DNA of 64,000 bases, from NCBI GenBank assembly GCA_033065855.1, contig JAVXUO010000748.1, positions 228,618 to 292,617 of the forward strand, written 5' to 3'. The translations under genes and the position numbers were made by a program. Below the pieces are notes generated by a model, which was not told the origin of the DNA, searched no databases, and worked only from the letters and a program-made list of their open reading frames with translations. Shown one piece after another: positions 24,161-36,900 of the stretch. How positions within the stretch are numbered: the first letter of the stretch is position 1; each line of letters opens with the position of its first letter. This stretch comes from Escallonia rubra. Taxonomy: Eukaryota; Streptophyta; Magnoliopsida; Escalloniales; Escalloniaceae.

Positions 24161-25596
24161 CTAGCATCTAAGGTTATCCCCAGGCGAAACACCAAATTGA
24201 TTACAATATTGAGTGTAATAGTCGACACGAGCAGTAACGGTATTAGGGTTTGCACCATCACATTCTAGCGCGCCGTTAATGGCACGAATAGTCGGGCCGA
24301 ACCCCTGGCCAGAAGTTATGATAGAGTGAACTCTGTTCATCCAATACCACAAGGCAGCCCTGAACGAGACAACTGGATTGGACGCTACAATGTCGGGATT
24401 GTTTAGGCCGTCAAACCCAATGCTATTTCCTGCTGGCCCGTAGTTGTAGTTCCATGAGAGCTGAAGGGGACCTCTGCCATAGTAACCCTTGTTTGCTACA
24501 CATGGATACTGTGTATTTGCCTCATCACAATAATCCTTAGAGGGACCATCAATCTCTTCTACGTAGCAAAAGTCTGCACACGGTGAAGATAATTTCTTAT
24601 TAGAATTGAGACAGTAAGACATAGAGGGAAATAAATCAACTAGACGACTACGCCATAATTTGTTTAAGCCGCCCCATACTTGACCAAATGTAAGCACAAA
24701 ATTCATAGTACTTTAGCTTATACATTACACATTTTAATGCTGCAAGGAAACAGTTGACTACAATGATCTTTTCGCAACAAAAAAGGTGAGGCGTTGTTGG
24801 ATACCAAAAGGACATAAACTTTAGGCCCTCCATTGACATCTGTATTTCTTTAACGAGTATGCAAATGAGTCGTGATAGCATATTTGTAGTGTCTAACGAA
24901 AGCAGCATAGTTTCCCAACATGGATACTGCGTATTCATCACAATATTTGGGCCAAAAAGGTAATAGTTGGTTTCTAATAGTCTTTTAGCATGAGCAAATG
25001 TGTGGCTACACGAGATATTGCGAGGGCATAAAAATTTGTAGAGTCACGCAAAAAGTTAATCAATGAGAGGTTCGCCATACGAGGATGTGCACTCTTCTAA
25101 TTAGCACACATACTCCTTCATTCATATGGGGAACTTTCCCTATGGCAGTGAAGAAGAGGGAATTGAACAAACGAGAAGGGTCCGATAACTTACGTCCAGT
25201 TTCATGGGTGACATGCCCAAAGAAGGCCGCGATCTCACGCTTAGAATCGTCAATAGAACCAACCCTGCCGAACTGGGGATACGAATTGAGGGCTTCAAGA
25301 AACGCTGCTCTCGTGAAGAAGCTCTTCCCCACACAACTCGAAGCAGCTACGTCAAGAATCCCATTGAAGAACGCATCCGTCACGATATCCCCAACAACAA
25401 CACCATTGGCTGGTGGCGACGCAAAACAAGGGCCTTCCTGGCACCCGGCGCCACAGTAATCACTGGTGTTTCCACAGTAACCATACTGGCTACAGCACAA
25501 GTCAGCTGCACAGCCACAGTTCTGACCAGCAACTAGTGCCGGAAAGGCCCCGGCGAGAAATCCGGCTACAAGTAACAGTAGCAAATTCTTTCCCAT
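24161..25596 (-). CDS. class IV chitinase (GH19, hevein-type chitin-binding domain), two exons
   Basis: Exon 1 is 25596-25194 and exon 2 is 24573-24161; they join across a GT..AG intron of 620 bp to give 271 residues, the usual size for class IV. The protein starts with a signal peptide ([16 protein letters not shown]...ALVAG). Next comes a cysteine-rich hevein domain ([17 protein letters not shown], to about residue 57), then the GH19 domain with catalytic glutamate in HVTHETGHF and the second acidic site in YVEEIDG. The chitin-groove phrases [16 protein letters not shown] and the C-terminal NLRC are intact. It would be secreted and cleave chitin in defence. The splice point falls inside the conserved HETG/H codon, as in relatives. 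In-frame ATGs also exist at 25611 and 25626; I chose 25596 because the hydrophobic leader follows directly. Confidence 0.93.
24905..24950 (-). repeat. ghost of chitinase exon 2 inside the intron
   Basis: The intron contains TGTGATGAATACGCAGTATC followed by CATGT. It closely matches exon 2 around DEANTQYPC (about 24,490-24,530), TGTGATGAGGCAAATACACA then GTATCCATGT. It looks like a partial internal duplication or relic of an older exon. It is about 30 bp and has no splice context. Confidence 0.45.
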
Positions 25597-25664
25597 GTCG
25601 AGGCCTAACATATTGATTACAGACATGAAAATTTGGTTATGGGAGAAGAGAAGAAAGACGGGGA

Positions 25665-25704
25665 GATATTTATAGTTGCACACAATGGAAAGAGATATTT
25701 ATAG
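25665..25704 (-). promoter_or_regulatory. two TATA boxes of the chitinase gene in a short direct repeat
   Basis: On the minus strand CTATAAATATC occurs at 25665-25675 and again at 25694-25704, each within the same ~17-bp direct repeat. The nearer one lies about 70-80 bp before the start codon, at a normal distance for transcription to begin between 25,630 and 25,645. Confidence 0.6.
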
Positions 25705-25788
25705 TTGCTTTGACTTTGGCTTGTGAAGGAAGGAACGAGCTGTGAGTTGCATGATAATGTCTTAATGCATGTGGACAAGTGTTGAAAA

Positions 25789-25887
25789 GGTCAAGCCCAT
25801 AGCCCATCTCTTGATTTGCTAATATCAAGCACTTCAGGCTTCTTTGATTTGCTAATATCATCAAACAGAAAAAGCTTCCTTGGTCAA
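25789..25887 (-). promoter_or_regulatory. W-box-like motifs upstream of the chitinase
   Basis: TTGACC on the minus strand occurs at 25789-25794 and 25882-25887. TTGAC(C/T) is the core bound by WRKY factors, which often drive pathogen-induced chitinases. The motif is short and chance matches are common. Confidence 0.35.
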
Positions 25888-27130
25888 CTTCTAGAAATTT
25901 AAAGAATTTACTTTTGCCATGTCGACCTAATTTTGTTTTTTATTTAAGTTCTAAGAACACACGTGTTTGGGACCGCCACGCACGACGACACTGCATAGGT
26001 TTGGTGTCATGCTGACAACACAATGAGAATGAAATTTTTTTCTTTTGGTTGCCGTATAATGATAAATTTATTTGCGTCACAATTTGGAGAATATCGACAG
26101 ATGACAGGTATCTTATAAACTAAAAATTAACTGACAGAATGATTTTGTTAGAGGAACAACACATTCGTATCTCGGGTTATCAATGAACCACGCGTAGGAT
26201 GTTGTTTTTCAATTTTATGCACATAATTTTAAAAGTTCTTTGATTGTTGTTGGTTAGACTAATCACATCGTATATATGATGTTTGCTAACGCAGTGTACC
26301 GTCTTTAAAATACGTATACAACCACCGTAAAGAAAATTTTCTTTGACAAAAATAAAAACAAATCTAGAAGTATAAAAAAGTCAACATTCTCGATGTCAGC
26401 CAATTACGGGTGGTTGGTACACAAGCCTTACTGTGTATGGCACCGCCTGATTGTCATTGTCCATCTAGGCTTCATTTCCATTTTATGGCTGGCATTTTTT
26501 AAGAATTTTTGCATCAATACTTTTTTTTTAAAAGAATTTTTGCTATTTTCAGTGGCAAGTGGGCGCAGAGAGGTAAAAGACGAAAATGTACAAATTTCTA
26601 TTCTTTCTTTTTTCGCTACCTGATATTATGACACCTTTTAATGAAATTATGACCCCTTCTAATGCAGATACTCTTGGAATTGGTAGACAGATACCGTTTC
26701 CCCAGCTTGATCTCAAATAGTTGAAAGCCAAATGATATGAGAATTGTTGAAGCATATACAATCTATTACATTTTCTTTTACGTGAGGTATAAAACAGAAC
26801 ATCTAAGATCCTTAACGACAAAATATCTCAATAACTTAAGTTTCTAAAGAGGACACATTCTCTTACAAAACCATCTGAAACAAAGTAATAAGCGCAACGG
26901 CTACATTAAACTACAGAATCATAAATTTAAATTAAATTACTCACATTCGGATAAAATTCTCAAAGGTAAAAATAATATAGTTCTAGTATTGAGAGTTGAG
27001 ACTAACCAAATGCTCAAACTTCCAAAGCTTGCCTGGGCCTCTGATCACGTCTTTTACCTGTGGCAGAGGACATGACAAAATAATGGAGTGAGCTTGAATA
27101 GCCCACAGTAAGGGGGACCAAAATGGATCG
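25855..27130. repeat. segmental duplication, copy A (upstream of chitinase)
   Basis: This 1.2-kb block is collinear with 28055-29310. Shared landmarks in order: GTCAACTTCTAGAA, CATGTCGACC, TTTGCRTCACAATTTGGAGA, GAGGAACAACACAT, AAAAAAGTCAACATTCTC, TGTATGGCACCGCCTGATTG, CATCTAAGATC, and GCAGAGGACATG with AGCCCACAG. The copies are clearly diverged with many small indels. Copy A includes the chitinase distal promoter. No gene is recognised in it. Confidence 0.8.
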
Positions 27131-27499
27131 AAAATAAATTTCAAAATAAAAAACTAAGTCGAAGCAATGACGAGAAAGCGAACACAAAATTCGAAGATAC
27201 AAAATACACAGTAACGAAATAGCCACCATTTAGCAAGTCACTAAAAAAAAAGGTTTTTAGTCACTACAAAAGTCAGGAAGATAGACTCCGAAAGTCAAAA
27301 AGACTACCTCTTCATGATAGACTCCAAAAGTAAAAAAAGAGAACCCTTCTCTTTAAAGAAAAAAATAGCTTATATTCTTGATCGTCGTATCTATATCTAT
27401 ATATCTCTCTATTAATACTCTATATAATGAGAATTATTCCTTTGGTGGTGTAACATCACTTTTTGTGTTAAACAACTTCCTACCAACAATATTGACATT
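27131..27499. other. AT-rich spacer
   Basis: Apart from a TATCTATATCTATATATCTC run near 27,390, nothing is recognisable. Confidence 0.5.
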
Positions 27500-28054
27500 T
27501 GGCATTCTATTTTTTTTCTTGAATAATTCACAAAACAAAAATTTTAATATTGAATAACTACTTCTAACTTTTATAATAAAAATTCATTTTACTGAATATG
27601 GTACTAAACACTTATACATGATGATACTTGATTTTTTGAAAAAATTTATGTTATCAATTTTATTTTTGCACCCGTTTCGCTTGTGCCACGATGTGGAGGG
27701 GCCAAACTTGCTTTTATAAAAATATCATATTACTAATTTTATTTTTGCACACCATAACTACCTATACTGAATGTTGACACTTGATATTCGATAGTTTTTT
27801 ATTTTATTTTAAAAATGACACAAAATAAAAGTTTAAGTAGTAGATAACTACTTATAAGGACATGTTTATTTTCATAATTTAAAATTCATTTTGCAGAATG
27901 TGATAATAAATCACTTATACACGTGATGCTTGATTTATTTAACAAAATTCATATATTTAATTTTAACAAAAATATTGAATAGTAAATAAGAACCTTAAGG
28001 ACGTGTTTGATTTTCACATTTTATAACACTTATATCATGCTTGATTTTCTAAAA
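27500..28054. repeat. degenerate direct repeat, unit about 275 bp
   Basis: Two units (about 27,500-27,670 and 27,776-27,965) and part of a third share TTGAATAACTACTTCTAA or TAGATAACTACTTATAAG, AAATTCATTTT.CWGAATRTG, CACTTATACA and CTTGATTT. The block fills the gap between the two segmental-duplication copies and has no coding content. Confidence 0.55.
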
Positions 28055-29310
28055 AAAAATTAATTCAAACAGAAAAATCTTCTTTAGTCAACTTCTAGAA
28101 GTTTGAAAATTCTGCATTTGACATGTCGACCAAATATTTTTTATAGAGGTTTTAAGAACTTCATTTAGCAGACGTATTTGGGACTCCACACAACGACAGT
28201 GTATGTGCTGAGCGTCGTCCTAACAACTCAATTAAAATTAAAAAGATACTTGACGTCGTATAATGAATAAATATATTTGCATCACAATTTGGAGAGCGTC
28301 GGCAGATGACAAGTATTTCATACCATAAAGATAAACCGAAAAAGTAATTATGTTGAGGAACAACACATCAGTATCTCAAGATAGCAACGAGCCACACGCT
28401 GAATTCTGCTTTTCAATTTAATGCAAAGAATTTCTAAAGTATAAAAAAGTCAACATTCTCCATCATTGTAAGCCAAGTATGGGTGGTGGGTACAAAAGAC
28501 CTACTGTGTATGGCACCGCCTGATTGTCATTGTCAATTTAGGCTCCATGGTCTACTTAACATCTCACAGCTGAAACAGGTAACAGAAAATTGTTCAATTA
28601 GGGCTCCATTGCCATTTTATGGTTGGCATGTTTTTTAAAATGCGCTATTTTTAGTGACAAGTGGGCGTAGATAGGCAAAAGACGAAAATGTGTACATTTC
28701 TACTATTTCTTTAACGCTACCTACCTGAAATTATGACACCTTCCCATAAAATTATGACACCTTCTAATGTAGACACACTTGGTGTTGGTATTGCTTGTAC
28801 CAAAAAAAAAAAAATTTGCTTGTCTATATATGGATTGTTTTCCTTTCCCGAATTCGATCTCAAATAGTTGAATTCCGAATGATGTGAGAATTGTGATGCA
28901 TTTCAAAAGACTAAGGACTTAACGGCTAAAATAGTTGAAGCATACACAGTCTACTACATTTCCTATTACGCCAGGTATAAAACAAAACATCTAAGATCGT
29001 TAACGATAAAATGTCTCCATAACTTAAGTTTCTAGGGAGGATCCATTATCTTACAAAACCATCCAAAACAAAGTAATAACTGCAATGAATACGTCAAATT
29101 ATGGAATTGTAAATTCAAAATCCAATTACTCACATTTGGGTAAATTGCTCAAAGGTAAACCTAAATAGTTCTAATATCTAGACTAATCAAATGTTCAAAA
29201 CTTTCAAAGCTTACCAGAGTCTCTAGTAACCTCTTTCACCTGCAGCAGAGGACATGGTAGAAAAATAGAGTGAGATCTAATATATAGCCCACAGCAAGAG
29301 AGACCAAACA
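28055..29310. repeat. segmental duplication, copy B
   Basis: Partner of 25855-27130 (landmarks listed there), in the same orientation, offset about 2.2 kb. There is no chitinase gene next to copy B at the position corresponding to copy A. It may be the promoter remnant of a lost tandem paralogue. An extra ~60 bp (near 28,550-28,600) and an A-run near 28,801 are copy-specific. Confidence 0.75.
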
Positions 29311-30018
29311 GCGATCGAGGATATATATGATACACGATCAACTGCCAAATAGGAATCAATAGCATACAACACGCAATTGTCGAATTATAAGAGAAAGGAA
29401 ATGGGAAATCTACATAAAACTTAGTGAAATCTACATAATTCCATCTCAACAGATCCAAAATAAGCTGAAATTCTGATAGAGAATATAATGTGAGCATGGC
29501 TTTAAACATGGAAAAATTGCGAGAGAGCCCGATTACAGGTGTGCTAAAGCAACTTAGCTAAAGCAGAATATAATGTCAGCATGGCTTCTGAGGCGCTATA
29601 AGTTCCTTAGCTCACCAGTCACTTACTTTTGCTCGCTCAATAGCCTCTCTCAACAACCAAATCACTCAGTAGCTTAAATTATTGGTCCAATTTTCTTTTA
29701 TTTCTAACACATCAAAGACAGAGTACTTAAGACTCTTTTAATTGCTAATCTTATACTCGTTAGAAAGAGTTCGAGAATTAATATTGCACAATGAAACACG
29801 ATCAATTACATTTGGGCTTCCAAATGTAATGGTGAGATTAGAAAAACACCAACGTGCTCAGGGATAAAGTTGCAAACTTTTGACTTAAAACGGAGAGATT
29901 ACAAAGTCCCTATTAGGACATAATTGCAGGAAAAATATAGTAAAGGCTCGGATTAATGGTCCCAACCATCTAGAATCATTTGATATATTATGAAAAAAAG
30001 TCTTGTGCCCTCTCCGTT
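29311..30018. other. intergenic, nothing recognised
   Basis: Short repeated phrases (AATATAATGT.AGCATGGCTT near 29,485 and 29,570) are the only structure seen. It ends at the copia element. Confidence 0.45.
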
Positions 30019-30249
30019 TGACCAAATGGTATCAATTGTTGTGTCTAATCTCATTTACAGGTAGCAATATATATACACTGAAAAACTAAATCTATGGGCT
30101 AAAATGAAGCTGTAAAAGATGAAAATCCTATACCTATGCCAAAAAAATAAGCTATACAAAAGATCATGGCATTTGTTATGGGCTGTCAAGATTATAAAGT
30201 TAAACACTTATTTAACATGTGCATAATCCGGTTATAATCCCGATTGATA
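30019..30249 (-). repeat. 3' LTR of the copia element
   Basis: 231 bp, nearly identical to 37944-38173. On the element strand it begins TATCAATCGGG directly after GGGGGAG and ends with CA. Confidence 0.9.
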
Positions 30250-30261
30250 CTCCCCCTCAAG
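30250..30261 (-). other. polypurine tract of the copia element
   Basis: On the minus strand CTTGAGGGGGAG abuts the 3' LTR, the classic copia plus-strand primer. Confidence 0.85.
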
Positions 30262-33200
30262 TTGGAGCATGGCGATTTCGAATGCCCAACTTGCCGCAAA
30301 GATAATGAAACTGATGACGCCCAAGTGCCTTAGTGAAGATGTCAGCTACCTGCTGTGCTGTGCGAACATGTGCGGTGCTAATGTTGCCGGCAAGTAGCTG
30401 CTCTCTGACATAGTGACAGTCAATCTCAATGTGCTTGGTCCTTTCATGAAAGACCGGGTTCAAAGCAATATGTAATGCCGCTTGATTGTCACAGAAGAGT
30501 CTCATGGGACGATCATGGTGAACGCCAAGAGAGAGAAGAAAGGATTTGAGCCAAGTGTGCTCGCAAGTGGTTACCGCCATCGAACGGTATTTTGCCTCAG
30601 CAGATGATCGAGAAACTGTCGGTTGTTTCTTGGTATGCCATGAAATGGGGGAATTTCCCATGGAAACAAAATATCCAGTAACGGAACGTCGGGTGAGTGG
30701 GCAGATGGCCCAGTCTGAGTCACAAAAGGCATAGATCTGAAAAGGACTATCGGCCGGCAAAAACAAGCCTTGGCCCAGGGCGGCTTTGAGATATCGTAAA
30801 ACTCGAAGCGCGGCGTCCTAATGTTGGGAACGAGGAGACTGCATGAACTGGGACAAGACATGAACCGCATAGCAAATGTCAGGATGGTGAGGTAGACAAG
30901 GTGACCAATGAGGCGCCGATATGATCCTGGGTCAGAGAAGAGAGGACAGTCAGCAAGAGCAAGACCGTGGTTCTGTTCCATAGGGAATGCATCGGGCTTG
31001 GACGCAGATAAACCGGATTCAGAGAGGATATCCAATGCATTTTTTAACCGAGAGAGAAAGAGGCCACGCAGTCCACGTGCTGCTTCGATGCCCAAAAAAG
31101 ACTTGAGAGTCCCGAGGTCTTTAAGCTTAAAGCAGTCGTTGAGATACTGTTTGAACGAAGAGCAGGCGGTGCTGTTATTCCCAACGAGTATCAAATCATC
31201 CACATACATAACAACAGAGAGAAAGACGTCCCATTTTCAGTAGGTGAAAAGTGTGTGATCGGCATGGGACTAAGGAAGCCATAAGAACATAAGGCGGTGG
31301 AGAGTTTTGCGAACCAGTTGCGGGGTGACTGCGAGGTGGCCGTATATATACTTCTTCATGGAGATCACCATGCAGAAAGGCATTGTTTATATCCATTTGA
31401 TAGAGCTCCCAATTTTTAATAACAACTACTGCTAAGAATACCCGGATGCTTACCATTTTGGCAACTGGGGCAAAAGTCTTGGTATAGTCAAGTCCTTCAA
31501 CTTGAGTATCCCTTCGAACCATAACCCAGGCCTTGTATCTCTTAGTAGACCCGTCAGATTTGAATTTAATTTTGTACACCCATTTTGAGCCGATGGGCTT
31601 CTTGCCAGGAGATAAGTCTTTAATAGTCCAGGTACCATTTTCTTTAAGAGCATCAATTTCTGCTCGCATGGCTGCACACCAATTTGGATCGTGGGATGCA
31701 GCCTTGTAGTAATGCGGCTTAGAGCCGGAAGAAACTGCATCCAAAAATTGAGTGTGCGCAGCAGAAAATTACTTACAAGATACAAAATTAGCCAGAGGAT
31801 ACTTGGGACCGCTAGAGCCGTTGGTGGGTGTTGAAGATGCAGGGGGGAAGAACTTGCGCAGTGTGACATACATAGTTTTTGAGAACAGAATGAGCTTTCT
31901 TTTGTCGCTTTCCACGACTAAGAGTGGGAGACGGAGCAGTAGGAGAGCTCAGTGGAGAAGCCAGAAAGGAGATCTCGAGGTCAAGACCCGTAGTGATACC
32001 TGGCGGACTAGGGGAATGAGTGGCAGCTGGTGAGAGTGGCGGATCTCCCCCTGTTGCTGATGGTGTGTCTCCCTTTATCACCGAAGCGGATGCCATAGGA
32101 TCTTCGGCACAGTCCCATGCTTGGTAGAAAGTGGTGGTCTCGGGTGTAGGAGAAGGGCCGAGAGGTGTGGTAAATGGGAAGATGGTTTCCTCAAACTTCA
32201 CATTCCGGGAGAAGAAGGCTTGATTAGTTTCGAGATCATATATCCACCAACCTTTCTTGCCTGGGGGATATCCAAGAAAAACATAACGTCTACTTTTAGG
32301 GGCAAATTTGTCCGTGGATTTTGTGTGAGCATAGCAAAGACACCCAAAGACCCAAATATGAGAATAAGATGGGACCTTTTGGAAGAGGAGTTCATGGGGT
32401 GTTTTGTGTTTGGGAATGGCTGAAGGAGTACGGTTTATGAGGTGAGCAGCGGTAAGTACACATTCCCCCCAAAACTCAATAGGTAGGTTGGCTTGAAAAC
32501 GTAGGGCTCGGGCGACCTCTAGAATATGACGGTGTTTCCTCTCAACTCTCCCATTTTGTACGGGTGTACCGACCATAGAGGTTTGGTGTAATATACAGTG
32601 ATCATTATAGAATTGGGTCATGGTCTGGGAATCGAATTCATGGCCATTATCGCTCCTAATTATTTGGACAAGTTTGCCAAATAGAGTGTGGAACATATTA
32701 TAGAAGTTTCGAAGCAAGGTACCAGTCTGACCCTTATCATGCATTAAATAAACCCAGACAGCTCTACTATAGTCATCCCCAATTGTCAAACAATATTTTG
32801 CACCAGAAATAGTGCTTACCCGATAGGGGCCCCAAATGTCACAATGTATCAATCCAAAAATATCCATAACACGACTAGTACTATCAGGAAAAACAGTCTG
32901 AGTGTGCTTTGCACGACAACACACGTCACAAATAGTTTTAAGGGAAGGAGAAACAACTGAAACTATACGAAAGATGAATAAGAGGCTGACTAGAGGGATG
33001 CCCCATGCACCGGTGCCAGAGCTCGTAGGACTCGGACTCAGAGACGGCGGCCACTGTAGCAGCAGGAAGTCGCTGAAACACGAACACCCCTCGATGCATC
33101 TTACCCAGTCCAATCGGGCTCTTCGAAGTGCGGTCCTGCAATACACATATATCATGGGAGAAAGCCACAAAGCAGTTAGCGTCAGTAGCTAAACAAGAGA

Positions 33201-33982
33201 TATAAATAAGATTAACAGCCAAGTTTGGCACATAGAGCACGTGGCGAAGAGTGATATTGTCTGTTAATGAGACACTTTCTGCTTTAATGGCATTAGTTTG
33301 AAGACCGTCCGGTAAGCCTACCGAAGAAGGTGGAATATCCCAGATACTTGAAAAGAAATTCAAGTTCCCCTTCTTATGGTGCGAGGCACCGCTATCAATC
33401 AACCAAGTATGTGTAGTAGGCAGCGATTTACCTACGAGAGAGTCTGTACCCGATGGAGAGGATTTCAGAAAAGTGATGAGGCGTTGCATCTGCTCATGTG
33501 TCAAGCCAGGAAGAGCAGTAGTGGAGGCAGCCTGTGCCTGACCGAGAGAAGGGCTGCTGTTCTGTGTCACGGCGGCAAAGGCCTGGAGTGGGCCAGATGA
33601 GGAGCGGGTTGCGTTTTGTGACATGGCAGGGGATCCACGACCCCGCCCCTTTTCCAGATGGAGCAATACCAAGGCGACGGTAACATTTCTCCTGTGTGTG
33701 ACCCACCCGATGACAAAACGTGCACCAGGGCCGCCTCGTAGGTGTACGGTCTGGGCCCCCTGCAGTGGCTGAAACAAGGCCAGAAGACCGCTACTAGTGA
33801 TGCCCCGGTGAGACTCTTCCTGCATGACGATGGCGTAGAGTCTGTCTATGTTGGGAAACGGGTCCATGTTTATAATATGAGTACGCAAAGTAGCGTACTT
33901 GTCATCGAGTCCGATGAGAAATTGGTAGGTCTGTAAGTCTTGATACCAATTCATTTTTTGATTACCTTTGGGACACCCGCAT
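30257..33982 (-). pseudogene. copia gag C-terminal part, protease, integrase, RT and RNase H, broken
   Basis: From 33,982 leftward: gag end with QTYQFLIGLDDKYATLR; a zinc-knuckle region split by a frameshift near 33,700; protease WLIDSGASHH near 33,395; GAG-pre-integrase ELWHRCMGHPS near 33,010; integrase with GLIHCDIWGPY, IRSDNGHEFDSQ and NGRVERKHRHILEV; RT with NGTWTIKDLSPGKKPIGSKW, QMDINNAFLHGDL and MYVDDLILVGN; RNase H with AFCDSDWA and FCDNQAALHIA, and a stop at 30257. At least four frameshifts or stops separate these pieces (for example near 30,830, 31,230 and 31,780). The order integrase before RT defines copia. Confidence 0.92.
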
Positions 33983-36900
33983 TGTGATACCCCGAACGTA
34001 TTGAAAAAAATTATTTAACACTAAATTGATTAATTAACGAAAATTATTTTATTGTGTAACATCATATTGACGTTAATTAGGTATCAGGAAGTGGAATAAA
34101 GGGTTAGTGTAGTTTTGGGGCTTAAGCGTAATTTTAATAGTTTGGGGGTCTTTTTGGAATTTTGGAAACTTTGGGGGTGAATTTGTAGTTTTGGAAACTT
34201 GAGGGGCCATTTTGCAAATCTTGGAATTCATACCTAGGTGTCAAATTGCCGTGACTATTGTCCCACGGAGGTGCCACCTCGTACTTCAATTTGTGGGTGA
34301 GTAATCAAGTTATTACTATAATATAAAGTAATGGAAAATAATGAAACCTTTATGATTAACGAATGAAAAGAAAATAGAAAAAAAAATTAAAAAAGAAAGA
34401 GAAGATAATCTTTCCATTTCAGGAAAGAAACAGAGAACCAGGAGCAGAGAAGGAAGGAGGAAATACAAGAGCTCGGACAAGGAAAAAAAAGGGAAGGGTT
34501 GTGAAAAAAGGGTAATTCTTCTTTTTTTTTTTTTTTCAGTATGTGAATTCAAGCTTTGAGGGTATTTTGTGGCCCTGTTGCCGTGTGGGTGGGTGCACCC
34601 GTCTCGGCGCGAATGTGTTCTTCGTGTGCAGGAGTGGATGGGTTAATTATGATGTTGTGCGTGTTGGTGTGTGTGTATTTAGTAGGTGGGGTGTGGTGTA
34701 AATCTCTGTGAGTGCAGGGAGTGTGGGAGTTTGCATGTGTTCAGTGTGTGCCGTGACTGTGCGTGAGTTTGTGTGTTCCACGGAAGTGATGGTATGTGTA
34801 TATGGTTATATATGTGGGTAAATACATGTGAATTAGTGTATTATAGTATGGGTTAGGCATTTGAAGGTGTAATGGTGTGTGGCAAAGGAGTGCGGGGATG
34901 GATGTGCATGTCCCTGTGTGTGTAACCGTGAGGAGGAAGGAGAGTGAGTGAAAAAAAGGTGTAATAGTGTGTGTATAATCTGAACAGTAGTTGTAATCGT
35001 CGCTAAAAATGGAAATTTATTTAAACAGTTTTTTTCACGAATTATAAAAAATAGTTAGAGCTAGATTTAGACAAAGTTGCAAAAAAGATACCCAGGTATA
35101 TTTAGGAGATCTACATTAGGGAAATATTTCAGATTTTTCCGAGAACTGGAAAGGAGTTAACCGATACGGGAAATCGTGAAACTTTACAGTATAATTTAAA
35201 ATACCAAACTAGCGCGATTTCACGTGAAACTTTTATGGGGACCTTAGGATGCTGAGAAGTTTCTTTTCCCAAGATTTTGGGTCATTCCGAAGTCGTTCGC
35301 TATTTTTGGCCGAACGGACTTTTAAGCGCTCGGTCCGAACACTGGTTAGAAATTTTCAGGCGAAAATTTTCTAAAACACTTTTTAGCTTGAGAATGACTT
35401 CGGGAGGATAAAAATAACATTTTTAGGTGCTTTTGAGATTTGTTTGGTGCCGGGAATCCTCATGGGGGCATTTCGGTAAATTATCACCCAAAGAGGGGTA
35501 TTTTGCTAATTCTCCCGGTAAAGTTTTTCAAAGGAATTTTTAGTTCGGAAAAAGGGTGGTAAAACACCAAAAGGGTGATTTGAAGTTGATTTGAGGTGAT
35601 GGGAGTGATAGTGAACCCCGGGGGCATTTTGGTAATTTGCCACTAGACGGGGGTATTTTGGAAATTTTACCGCGCGAATTCTGAACTTCGTGAACGCCTT
35701 AATTGAGCATTCTAGAATAACAAGAAGCGGGGAATGGGATGAAAATCCCTAAATGAAGGGTATCAGCACTAATGCGGTGCTCGGCTAGGTTAAAGACCTA
35801 GCTGTTTGGTCGGAGTAACTGACCGCTGTAGAACACGGTAAATAACTGATAAAATGAAAGTAGAATAATTTTGTATTATGATGGTTATTGGCTAACGAGT
35901 AAAGTCTTATTTGATTAGGTGACCCTGCTAGCGACGGTTTGAAGTTATTAGGCTCGTCGGCTAAAAGCCAGCCATGTAAGGATAGTATGATTCTCTGTAT
36001 GCTACGAATTTGCTCCTCGTGGCATACACCTCATTGATGATGTGAAGTATGATGAACGTTTTCTGGTGAATATGAGGTATCGGTGGTTATTGTGCCGGTA
36101 CCTCTCGTGTCTTGAAATGTTGTTGTGGTTTTCGGCTAGCTTGTTCCCTAGTCTACTCTATGTGCGTTATTAATAATTCCAAGTTACTTTGTTGATCCCC
36201 GGTCGCGTGTATGACCGGAATTTCTTGTTGACGGGTTTGTTGATCGAGGACATAAGGTGGACCCTGTTCCCTTAGTCCGTCCAGTTGTTGTAATTTGTGC
36301 TTTGGCAATAGCATGGTTCGGGGACGAACACTCCTTGTGAGTTCCCTTCTTGTATTTGCTGTCTCTTTTATGTTTCTGAGACTGAGATGAACATCTCGGA
36401 GTACGGGACATTATGTTAAAGGAGGGCCAGTGAAACGTAATCACCGGCAAATAGGATGTAGGGCGCGCGGTTCGAGTTAGTCGTGCCGGTTGAGTCCAGT
36501 CAGTCCGGTCAGTGTCTGCATTGCAGTTGATTTTACTATGACAATGTGATTTTAATGGCTTGTATTTTATTGATGTTTAATTTGGCGATTTGGTGTTCAT
36601 GTGCATGGTAGTCGGTTAGTCGGTTCTGTCAGTACAGTTGATGAAATGTGGTGATAATGTTGTTCTGTTGGGCCTTAAAGCCGCTTAGTCTGTCTAAAAT
36701 AAAAAGAAAACATGTTGCTTGATTCATTGAATTGATGTTGTGTCATCCTTTGAAACTCTGGATTCTTGACATCATTGAGATTGATTATCATTTCTCCCAA
36801 GGCTGTCATTTCGTTGTCTGCGTTGTTCCTCGTATTGTCTTTACTGGGTGATTTGCGCTCATTCCTTACCTGTAATGTTTCAGGCAGACATGGGGAAGTA

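Noticed and set aside
25085-25536. Plus-strand frames opposite the chitinase
   Set aside because: Shadows of the conserved chitinase exon on the other strand.
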